Of a stretch of 64,000 bases of DNA, positions 37,490-44,357 are shown one piece after another. How positions within the stretch are numbered: position 1 is the stretch's first letter; each line of letters opens with the position of its first letter. The translations under genes were made by a program, and so were the position numbers. Source of the DNA: Chryseobacterium polytrichastri (GTDB lineage Bacteria; Bacteroidota; Bacteroidia; Flavobacteriales; Weeksellaceae); NCBI RefSeq assembly GCF_900142445.1, contig NZ_FRAV01000006.1, positions 62,001 through 126,000 of the forward strand. Reading direction: 5' to 3'. Below the pieces are notes generated by a model, which was not told the DNA's origin, did no database searches, and saw only the letters and a program-made list of their open reading frames with translations.

Positions 37490-38230
37490 TTATTTCGCGA
37501 AATATTCAAATGCTTTTTCCAGATTCAAAGAGTTTTCCGACACAGAATTTCCAAGCCCGGAAATAGCTTCAGGAATTAATTGGTCAACCGTATCAGCAAA
37601 ACTTATTTGTCCATTTCGAAGGACGATGATATTGTCAACGTATTTTTCAATTTCATAAATATTATGAGATGAAACAATTACAATTGAATTATCTGATATT
37701 TTTTTGATAAGCTCATAGAAATTTATTCTTTCGATCGGGTCCAAAGCACTTGTAGGTTCATCAAGAATCAAAACCTTTGGATCATTTACTAAAGCCAATG
37801 ACAAGGCAACTCTTTGCTGAGTTCCGCCTGAAAGATTTTTCACATTCGTCTCTTTTGTATGCTGAATATTAAAAAACTCAAGAACATTCGGAATATTTTC
37901 TTTTAAAGTTTTTGAGCTTACTCCTTTCAGCATTCCGAAATACATTAGATTTTGTACGACTGTCAAATCCGGAATTAATCCAAAATTCTGAGGCATATAA
38001 CTCAAATCTTTTCTAAGAATTAATGGATTTTTTACAACATCTGTATTATTATAACTTAAACTTCCATTTTGAGGTTTTGTAAGAGTGGATATCACATTCA
38101 ATAAAGTTGTTTTTCCTGCACCATTTAAACCTAGAATACCATACACTCCTTGTTTCAGTGATAAATTAATATTTTGTAGTATGGTTTTATTGTTAATTTT
38201 ATAATTAACATTATTCAGCGATATACTCAT
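37490..38230 (-). CDS. ABC transporter ATP-binding protein
   Basis: A 246-residue ATPase with Walker A GLNGAGKTT (about 35-43), Q-loop MPQNFGLIPD, signature NLSGGTQQRVALSLAL (about 137) and Walker B VLILDEPTSALDP (about 160), of the CcmA/BcrA class that pairs with ABC-2-type membrane proteins. Its start overlaps the end of the HTTM gene by 20 bp, so the two are translationally coupled, and the permease gene follows after 8 bp. In peptide antibiotic loci such transporters often give self-immunity (family knowledge; the role here is inferred). Confidence 0.92.
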   Translation of the reverse strand: MSISLNNVNYKINNKTILQNINLSLKQGVYGILGLNGAGKTTLLNVISTLTKPQNGSLSYNNTDVVKNPLILRKDLSYMPQNFGLIPDLTVVQNLMYFGMLKGVSSKTLKENIPNVLEFFNIQHTKETNVKNLSGGTQQRVALSLALVNDPKVLILDEPTSALDPIERINFYELIKKISDNSIVIVSSHNIYEIEKYVDNIIVLRNGQISFADTVDQLIPEAISGLGNSVSENSLNLEKAFEYFAK

Positions 38231-39098
38231 TTCTTTTAAAATATTTTAATTCTAATATTAGTTTTGGTTGAAAAGCTATTACATTAAGAATAATCATCAC
38301 GATCCCAAAAGTGTAGAGATTAATAACTAAGATAATTATGATATGTGTTACAATAATGTAAAGCAAGGCTACATTTTTTGTTATTTTATTGTAGATAAGA
38401 ACAGGATAAAACAGTTCAAAAATCACAATACTAAGCGAAATTACTTGAAATAAAAAAGGAATTGTTGTTGCGATAAAAGCTGTAAGAATATTTACATTGG
38501 TGTACGTGGAAACCAAATACCAGATTGCATCTCCGGTATACCAATTGTTTCCCATAGCTTTTCCTACTCCAGAAAAGAAATAGATGACACAAAGCTGCAA
38601 TTGCAAAAGTCTTATTGCAAAAGAATAAATGATCTTATTATATTTTGAATTAATACATAATAACACATTAATGAAAAGCGAAAAACTAATCATATAATCT
38701 GCTCCGTAAGAGAATGAGTAGCTGCTCGCCACCAAAGCATTATGTAAAACAAGAACCATTATAGCAAACACGAGTCTATAATAATTCATCAAAATAAATA
38801 AAAATGAACAAATATAAATGGCGATTACTATTGCTAAAGAGTATTCATATTGTAAACCAATTTTCTCAAACACACCAGTAATAAATGTTAATCTAAACTG
38901 ATCATTTCTGATTAAAAAATCATTTATACCATGATTAATCACTCCATTTTTACTATAAATATTATATACATCTGGTAAAATTGACAAGATGTTCAATAAT
39001 CCAAAGATGGAAATAGTGATAATAAATATATTTTTCTTTTCTATATTTTTATAATATCCGAAAAAAAAAGTATTTATTTTATTTAGAACTGTATCCAT
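38211..39098 (-). CDS. HTTM-type multi-TM protein, SdpB-like
   Basis: A 295-residue protein with about eight TM helices and the HTTM/vitamin-K-carboxylase-like signature RLLQLQLCVIYFFSGVGKAMGNNWYTGDAIWYLV (about 165-197). HTTM proteins include SdpB, which with SdpA matures the SdpC toxin in Bacillus. Here it sits 1 bp after the one-TM gene and overlaps the ABC ATPase gene by 20 bp. This placement next to a signal-peptide-bearing small peptide gene is the main argument for an SDP-like role. The HTTM call is solid, the SdpB function inferred. Confidence 0.8.
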   Translation of the reverse strand: MDTVLNKINTFFFGYYKNIEKKNIFIITISIFGLLNILSILPDVYNIYSKNGVINHGINDFLIRNDQFRLTFITGVFEKIGLQYEYSLAIVIAIYICSFLFILMNYYRLVFAIMVLVLHNALVASSYSFSYGADYMISFSLFINVLLCINSKYNKIIYSFAIRLLQLQLCVIYFFSGVGKAMGNNWYTGDAIWYLVSTYTNVNILTAFIATTIPFLFQVISLSIVIFELFYPVLIYNKITKNVALLYIIVTHIIIILVINLYTFGIVMIILNVIAFQPKLILELKYFKRNEYIAE

Positions 39099-39099
39099 A

Positions 39100-39651
39100 T
39101 CAATTTTTATTAATGTTGTAAACAGTACTTTCTTCTATTCTGATAGGCTTTCCCTTTTGTATTTCATCCAGAGAAGGAAATTCTTTTTTCACAATGGAAA
39201 CATCCATATGGTTAATATTGGGATTAAGAGTAAACAACCTCACAGACATAGACTGAATTACTTTATTTCTAAATCCTTCATTTTCTAGCTGTCCTCCCAA
39301 TATTGTAAATACACTATTAATTTTAAATTTTGATTCAAATGTTTTTCCGGGTAAATCAATGGAAACATTATTATTCCTGAAAACTATTTTAGTTTGTTTA
39401 TTTGATGCATTGGGAGAATAGTATTCATATCCTCTTTCTATACCTGTATAGTATGCGTAGTTTCTCATGCTTGTTTGTATAAATTCAGGAGTATTAAAGT
39501 ATTCCAAATAATCTATAAGTTTTTTTCCATACGCATTTAAAGATGAATACGTAGAGGTTTTCCATGTTTTAATAATCTGAATATTTATTATAAATGAAGA
39601 GAAAACATGAAAAAGTAATGCTGATATTAAAAATATTTTTAATGCTTTCAT
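39100..39651 (-). CDS. One-TM protein, SdpA-like position
   Basis: A 183-residue protein with one N-terminal TM helix (about 4-26) and an extracytoplasmic or cytoplasmic soluble domain. The segment YAYYTGIERGYEYYSPNAS near residue 70 recalls the aromatic G-W-x-F-F-S motif of SdpA-family proteins as I remember them, but the match is short. It is 1 bp before the HTTM gene, the same SdpA-SdpB order as in Bacillus. Otherwise unrecognised. Confidence 0.65.
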   Translation of the reverse strand: MKALKIFLISALLFHVFSSFIINIQIIKTWKTSTYSSLNAYGKKLIDYLEYFNTPEFIQTSMRNYAYYTGIERGYEYYSPNASNKQTKIVFRNNNVSIDLPGKTFESKFKINSVFTILGGQLENEGFRNKVIQSMSVRLFTLNPNINHMDVSIVKKEFPSLDEIQKGKPIRIEESTVYNINKN

Positions 39652-39665
39652 AGGGTTATAAAAAA

Positions 39666-39688
39666 GAGGCTAATAAATTATTAGCCTC
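39666..39688 (-). terminator. Attenuator/terminator after the small peptide gene
   Basis: Perfect 11-bp stem GAGGCTAATAA / TTATTAGCCTC with a tight 1-nt (effectively 3-5 nt) loop, followed on the minus strand by CTTTTTT. It stands between the peptide gene and the SdpA-like gene; partial read-through would give more peptide than processing proteins. Confidence 0.8.
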
Positions 39689-39712
39689 ATAGATTGAATA
39701 ATTTTGAAACAA

Positions 39713-39928
39713 TTACTTTGTTGCAGAAATTGTTGTTCCTGTATAAACATATTCCGAAGAAACAAATGTCCATTCTTTACCTTTTGTTACAGCAGCTGTA
39801 GTTGAAGTGTTTACTGCTTGTACTGAAACCTTTTCAGATGAAACATTTTGAGGATTAGCACTTGCTAATGTAAATGTACCTGCTGAGAATGCAACGATTA
39901 ATGCTGCTGCTACTAAATGTTTTTTCAT
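39713..39928 (-). CDS. Small secreted peptide precursor (candidate SDP-like toxin or signal)
   Basis: 71 residues. The Sec signal peptide is MKKHLVAAALIVAFSAGTF..LASA (about 1-24, cleavage after ASA), leaving a mature part of about 47 residues, starting NPQNVSSEKV and ending TGTTISATK. The mature part is Ser/Thr/Val-rich with no cysteine, unlike Bacillus SDP (disulfide-bonded, hydrophobic). First gene of the operon with SdpA-like, HTTM, ABC ATPase and ABC membrane genes, and separated from them by a hairpin. A peptide substrate role is inferred from position and size; it could also be an unrelated small exported protein. Confidence 0.7.
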   Translation of the reverse strand: MKKHLVAAALIVAFSAGTFTLASANPQNVSSEKVSVQAVNTSTTAAVTKGKEWTFVSSEYVYTGTTISATK

Positions 39929-40021
39929 TTTAATAAATTTTTGATGGTTATTTTTCTAGTTTGTTTTTTCGGGTAGCCCCTTATGTTTTGTTTTTAGAGT
40001 TACAAAATATCAAAATCTCTC

Positions 40022-40037
40022 ATAAAAGCGCTTTTAT
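40022..40037. promoter_or_regulatory. 16-bp perfect palindrome upstream of the peptide gene
   Basis: ATAAAAGCGCTTTTAT is its own reverse complement. It lies between the GLPGLI gene stop (40045) and the peptide gene start (39928), 94 bp before the latter. No T-run follows, so an operator is more likely than a terminator; unproven. Confidence 0.4.
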
Positions 40038-40044
40038 ATTTTTC

Positions 40045-40893
40045 TTATTGGATCAACTCTATGGATTCGTTATTGGCTCCAATCATTTTTTTTATAATTT
40101 CTTCCTGATCTCTTAATTTTTGACCTAAAGTTTTACCTCCTTCACCTATTTCATTTAATTGTTCGGATGTATATTTGGTTCTAACCTGAGCTAACGGATT
40201 AGTTTTAAAATCTGTAAACATTTGAGTAAATTTCTGTTTATTTACAACAAGATCTTTTTTATTCTTTAACCTTTCGTTAAGGCTTAATTCATTGTATTTT
40301 TCAATAGTTTTAATACCTGCTAATTCCCACGAAAAGTTTTTATTCTCATCTTCTATTTTCACGATTAAACCTGGTAATCCATAAAATTTATAGGGTCCAT
40401 CCTGAATTGGAATATCAGGAGCAAACCAAGCCACCCAGTTTCTCCCCCAAGCTGTTGCCGTCGCCTTCTGAATTTTATATTTTTCGAATGAACTTACTCC
40501 TTTTTCGTTAGAAATTTTCCAATTTATTTTGCCTGTCTCAGGATAAGTAATGTAGTCACTTAATATTAAGTCTGTATATTTCGTCTCATAAGCTGGATAG
40601 CTCTTCTGAACCTTATACATGAACTTCGGATTCTTAAATAATTTTGACAAATCAATTTGTACCCCCGTCGTTTTCATCTTTTCAATATTACTTTCTATCA
40701 TTGAATCTTGAGATACTGACAAATAATCTCTATAAATAGATTTCTGTTTTGTAACATCTAAGATTGTCAATTCTTTTTCTACTCTTGAAGAATCTTTATT
40801 AGGTTTAAAAGAAAACTCATAAAAGAATCTGCGAGCTTGTGCATTAGTAAATACGTAAAGAATTATTAAAAGTATTGAAAGGTTCTTCTTCAT
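40045..40893 (-). CDS. GLPGLI family protein
   Basis: A 282-residue exported protein: signal peptide about 1-18 (FTNAQ), then a beta-rich domain with the family-defining GLPGLIVKIEDENKNFSWEL near residue 172. The preceding WVAWFAPDIPIQDGPYKFYGLPGLI segment is also typical. GLPGLI proteins are frequent in Bacteroidetes and often lie near TonB receptors; their function is unknown. It precedes the small-peptide operon on the same strand with a 116-bp gap, so a link is possible but not shown. Confidence 0.92.
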   Translation of the reverse strand: MKKNLSILLIILYVFTNAQARRFFYEFSFKPNKDSSRVEKELTILDVTKQKSIYRDYLSVSQDSMIESNIEKMKTTGVQIDLSKLFKNPKFMYKVQKSYPAYETKYTDLILSDYITYPETGKINWKISNEKGVSSFEKYKIQKATATAWGRNWVAWFAPDIPIQDGPYKFYGLPGLIVKIEDENKNFSWELAGIKTIEKYNELSLNERLKNKKDLVVNKQKFTQMFTDFKTNPLAQVRTKYTSEQLNEIGEGGKTLGQKLRDQEEIIKKMIGANNESIELIQ

Positions 40894-41290
40894 TTTTAGA
40901 TTGTAATTAGTTTTTCTTTGATTCAGCCAAATTATATGATAATATTCACATATGCAAGATATAAAATAAGTTTTTTTAATAAAAATCTCTTATTTGTGAT
41001 TTTTAATTTCAATATAAATCACTAATTAATGAATTAAATAAATGAGTATCTAAAATAATTGCTTATTTTAAGCCATATTTTACACATTAAAATGAACTAT
41101 ACTATTTATATAATTCATTTTAATGTGATATTTTTAAATGATTTTATTATCTTGAAAATTATTTAATCAACAATAAGTGATTTTAAATAAATTAATATAG
41201 AACTAATCAAACTCTTATGAGATGAATAAAGAGTATTAAAATTGCTTTTTTTGAAGACTTTTCTATTGCTAACTACACATCAAAAAGTAT
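40894..41290. other. AT-rich intergenic region with an orphan inverted repeat
   Basis: 397 bp without a gene, very AT-rich. It contains a perfect 14-bp inverted repeat at 41083-41127 (listed separately). I see no other structure and no promoter I would trust for the GLPGLI gene. Confidence 0.45.
41083..41127. repeat. Perfect 14-bp inverted repeat with 17-nt spacer
   Basis: CACATTAAAATGAA (41083-41096) and TTCATTTTAATGTG (41114-41127) are exact reverse complements. It is 160 bp beyond the phosphatidyltransferase stop, with T-rich DNA on the right side. Could be a distal terminator, an operator or a small mobile-element end. Confidence 0.75.
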
Positions 41291-41890
41291 TTAATTAAAG
41301 AATATGGTCTTCTTTCTTTGCTTTCCATTTCTAATTTTCCAGGCGTGATAGCAACTGGGGACATCAAACTGCCATTTCGGAAGTATTAAGACAATTAAAA
41401 TAACGTCAATATGAGAAACAAGCCCCAACACGATTGCAAGATAAAACGCCCAACCTGCTTGTTGAAATCCTATTAAATACGTAAAAGCAATCAACAGGCT
41501 TAATCCCCACATTTTCGATATAAATGCATGAGTACAGGTTTCTTTTCCGAACTTCCAAATACTGATAATATAACAAAGCGCTTCCATTCCAAAGATTAAA
41601 AGAATGCTTCCCCATTCACTTTTGATTACTTCAGGATTAAGAAAATAAGAAGCAAAACCTAATGATAGCCAGAAAACCAGATCGGTTTGACTATCTAATC
41701 TTCTTAATTTTTCAGAAGAAACACCAACTTTTCTCGCAATGATACCGTCGAAAATATCTGTTAATAATCCAAAGTACATTAATATGAGAATTAAAAACTT
41801 TGACTCTTCTCCTTTAAAGTAAGCTAAAAGAAGGATAATTGGCGCAAGAATAAATCTTGTTGCAATTAAAATATAAGGTATTGTTTTCAT
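41291..41890 (-). CDS. CDP-alcohol phosphatidyltransferase family protein
   Basis: A 199-residue membrane enzyme with about six TM helices. The motif D-x2-DG-x2-AR is present as DIFDGIIARKVG near residue 45, followed by LDSQTD; the usual Gly eight residues after AR is replaced by Leu (SSEKLRRLDSQTD). It would transfer a phosphoalcohol between CDP-diacylglycerol (or CDP-alcohol) and an acceptor during phospholipid synthesis. The Gly change suggests a divergent subfamily. Followed by 13 bp and the 41904 gene on the same strand. Confidence 0.85.
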   Translation of the reverse strand: MKTIPYILIATRFILAPIILLLAYFKGEESKFLILILMYFGLLTDIFDGIIARKVGVSSEKLRRLDSQTDLVFWLSLGFASYFLNPEVIKSEWGSILLIFGMEALCYIISIWKFGKETCTHAFISKMWGLSLLIAFTYLIGFQQAGWAFYLAIVLGLVSHIDVILIVLILPKWQFDVPSCYHAWKIRNGKQRKKTIFFN

Positions 41891-41903
41891 AATTATTTTA
41901 TTT

Positions 41904-42368
41904 TTAAAATCCTATTCTAAGTTTCCCATAGACATCATTTTTGCGGGTCAATCTAAAAGTAATTCCTGTCGTGAATCCTTGTATTTTTATATCACTGTTA
42001 TTATAAGATGTAGAATATCCTATTCCAATATCACAAGTATTAAGGAGAGAGATCCCGACTAAAGAATATGCGTGAGAAAAGGAAGAACCCGCCTTAACAA
42101 ATAAAAATGTTCCTATGTTATAGCTTAAATGTAGGTCAGGAATTCCGTGTATTTTCCCGTTATAATTCACTATTCCATACCCTGTTCCTAAAAAAAGTTT
42201 GTTTTGGCTATCATTTTCGTTAATCAGCATAAACTCTACACCTCCACGTAACAAATGCCTATTGGCAAAAGAATAATCTATATAATAAATCGACTGGATC
42301 TTTTGTTGTGCCGTCATCTTTAATGTTATAAAAATGCATAAGGCAACAAAAATTATTTTACGTTTCAT
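41904..42368 (-). CDS. Exported beta-rich protein, unknown function
   Basis: A 154-residue protein with a signal peptide (about 1-20, KMTAQQ). The mature part is made of short beta-strand-like segments (LFLGTGYGIVNYNG, LHLSYNIGTFLFVKAGSSF, LNTCDIGIGYSTSY, GFTTGITFRL) ending KLRIGF, which suggests a small outer-membrane barrel. It is 13 bp upstream of the phosphatidyltransferase gene and probably co-transcribed with it. No family recognised. Confidence 0.6.
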   Translation of the reverse strand: MKRKIIFVALCIFITLKMTAQQKIQSIYYIDYSFANRHLLRGGVEFMLINENDSQNKLFLGTGYGIVNYNGKIHGIPDLHLSYNIGTFLFVKAGSSFSHAYSLVGISLLNTCDIGIGYSTSYNNSDIKIQGFTTGITFRLTRKNDVYGKLRIGF

Positions 42369-42440
42369 TTGTTAAATATTTATTCAAATTTGAACAGAAT
42401 ATTTGCGTCCTTAAATGTGATAAACAATTAACATTTTACT

Positions 42441-42461
42441 TACATTTGTGAAAATCACAAA
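42441..42461 (+). promoter_or_regulatory. Promoter box overlapping a dyad before the HTH gene
   Basis: TACATTTG (42441-42448) is a perfect TAnnTTTG. It overlaps the dyad TTTGTGA-AAA-TCACAAA (42445-42461), which ends 3 bp before the ATG at 42465. The position suggests autoregulation by one of the two downstream regulators. Confidence 0.5.
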
Positions 42462-42464
42462 AGA

Positions 42465-43391
42465 ATGCATCAGGAACGTTTGCTTAAGGAAATTCGTAAA
42501 AGAATTGGAGAGAAATCTTTAAACGACGAGATATCCAATATCTTGAATATAAGTTATGATGCTGCGCACAGAAGAACTTCATCAAAGGCGAAATTCAGTT
42601 TTGAAGAAGCTTTGGAATTGGCAAAACATTACCAAATTTCGCTTAATCAATTCATAACCACAGACCATCAGATCGTAGTACAAAAAACTTCAACAGTAAG
42701 CAATACTGAAGATCTACAAACTTTTTTTCAAAATAATCTCAGCATTTTTGAAAGTTTACCACTTTCAGATGGAATGACCATCTATTATTCAGCGAAAGAT
42801 ATTCCGTTTTTCTATACACTTTCTGACACCCTACTTTCCCGTTTCAAAGTATATGTATGGATGAATTTATTGAACGCGAAACAGGTTTTCATTCCTTTTC
42901 TTGAATTTTCACCTCCGCATTTTGAAACCAATACTAAAGAATTAAAAAAGAAGTATGAGGACCAAAATGTAGTAGAGTTATGGAATGATATGACGGTTTC
43001 CAGTATTTTACAGCAGATTTCTTTTTATTATGATACTGGGCTTCTACAAAAAAATGAAGCACAAATTATTTTGCACGAACTGAAAGAATTAATACAATAT
43101 ATTGAACAAAAAACGGAAAGCAATCCTAAATTTCAATTATATGAAAATGAATTGATGCATCTCTCCAATGACATCTTTTTCCATCATCCCAAGCAATCTC
43201 TTTTTGCATTGCCTACCAATATGTTTGGATATATCTTGATTAATGATGCTAAAACCTGCAACGAAACAAAGAATTATTTTGAGCATCAAATTCAAAATTC
43301 AAAATCTATGAGTGCTTCTGGAAATCGCGACAGAAAAATATTTTTCAATAAAATGTACGCACAAATTGAAAATTTAAAACTAAAATTATAA
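42465..43391 (+). CDS. HTH-domain regulator of unknown family
   Basis: 308 residues. The N-terminal 60 residues form an Xre-like HTH (MHQERLLKEIRKRIGEKSLNDEISNILNISYDAAHRRTSSKAKFSFEEALELAKHYQISLNQF). The remaining 240 residues look like an all-helical sensor region with no recognisable domain. Its stop codon overlaps the ATG of the AraC-family gene by 1 bp (TAATG), so the two are coupled. Likely a transcriptional regulator working with, or on, its AraC neighbour. Confidence 0.75.
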   Translation: MHQERLLKEIRKRIGEKSLNDEISNILNISYDAAHRRTSSKAKFSFEEALELAKHYQISLNQFITTDHQIVVQKTSTVSNTEDLQTFFQNNLSIFESLPLSDGMTIYYSAKDIPFFYTLSDTLLSRFKVYVWMNLLNAKQVFIPFLEFSPPHFETNTKELKKKYEDQNVVELWNDMTVSSILQQISFYYDTGLLQKNEAQIILHELKELIQYIEQKTESNPKFQLYENELMHLSNDIFFHHPKQSLFALPTNMFGYILINDAKTCNETKNYFEHQIQNSKSMSASGNRDRKIFFNKMYAQIENLKLKL

Positions 43392-44194
43392 TGAATACGC
43401 TCCGTAATGGTGAATTTTTTGGACAAACCAATAAGACGCTTAACTTCGACGGATTAATCATTACGGATACGGAATACACTCATTCTTATGTTGACTGGCA
43501 CTATCACGAAAATGCGTATTTTACCTTTCTCCTTCATGGAAATGTGATCGAGGGAAATAAGAAGGAAATCTATGAATGTTCCGCTGGAACTTTACTTTAT
43601 CATCATTGGGAAGATCCACATTACAATATCAAGCCGGACGGTTTTACAAGAGGTTTTCATATTGAGATTCCAAGAGAATGGTTTGAAGACCTCAATATTT
43701 CAAAAGATAATATTGAAGGAAGTTTTAACCTTAAAGATCCGGAATTAAAGCTGTTGATGTATAAAATATTTAAAGAAAGTAAGATCAATGACAATACGTC
43801 AGAAACATCTACTCATCAACTTTTATTAGCAATTTTCAATCAGTTATCTCCTCAAAAACATCTTTCAGAAAAGAAACCCATTTGGGTAAAACAAATCAAC
43901 GAATTACTTCATGAAAGCTGTAATGAAAAACTGAATTTAGTTGAGCTTGCCCAAACTATCAACATCCATCCTACTCATCTTAGCAGAGATTTCCACAAGT
44001 ATTTTCATTGTAATCTTGGTGATTATGTCCGAAAATTAAAGGTCAATAAATCTTTGTCGATTATTACCACGAACGAAAAATCTTTAACTGAAATAGCTTT
44101 AGAATGTGGCTTTGCAGATCAAAGTCATTTTATCCGCTGCTTTAAAGAAAACATGGGACTGACACCTTTGAAATATAAAAAACTTTTGAAATAG
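43391..44194 (+). CDS. AraC-family transcriptional regulator
   Basis: 267 residues with an N-terminal cupin-like part (YVDWHYHENAYFTFLLHGN, with His residues that could bind metal or ligand) and a C-terminal AraC double HTH (about 170-265: LVELAQTINIHPTHLSRDFHKYFHCNLGDYVRKLKV..., then SLTEIALECGFADQSHFIRCFKENMGLTPLKYKK). DNA-binding activator or repressor. Co-transcribed with the preceding HTH gene; the serine hydrolase gene downstream is a possible target. Confidence 0.92.
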   Translation: MNTLRNGEFFGQTNKTLNFDGLIITDTEYTHSYVDWHYHENAYFTFLLHGNVIEGNKKEIYECSAGTLLYHHWEDPHYNIKPDGFTRGFHIEIPREWFEDLNISKDNIEGSFNLKDPELKLLMYKIFKESKINDNTSETSTHQLLLAIFNQLSPQKHLSEKKPIWVKQINELLHESCNEKLNLVELAQTINIHPTHLSRDFHKYFHCNLGDYVRKLKVNKSLSIITTNEKSLTEIALECGFADQSHFIRCFKENMGLTPLKYKKLLK

Positions 44195-44214
44195 TTTTTC
44201 TCCCACAAATATTT

Positions 44215-44315
44215 ATATTTCTTTTTCAGTACAACCCTTGTCAAGGTTTGTTAACATCTGGGAAAATCTGTGAGATCTGTGGGAAAATCACAAATGTTAA
44301 TTTTATTCTATTTTT
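44215..44315. repeat. Short intergenic repeat-like region
   Basis: Between the AraC and serine-hydrolase genes lies an imperfect palindrome (AACCCTTGTCAAGGTTT, about 44235) followed by a direct repeat around ATCTGTG (AAATCTGTGAGATCTGTGGG, about 44267-44286). The latter resembles pieces scattered between genes in flavobacteria. Confidence 0.4.
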
Positions 44316-44357
44316 ACTAAGCTAAGCTTTATATTTTTGCTTAGATTTAAAATTGAA

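Noticed and set aside
36108..40893. Treating the AT-rich segment as clear foreign DNA
   Set aside because: The region looks richer in A and T than its neighbours by eye, but I could not compute composition, and the GLPGLI gene is typical of the phylum; transfer remains unproven.
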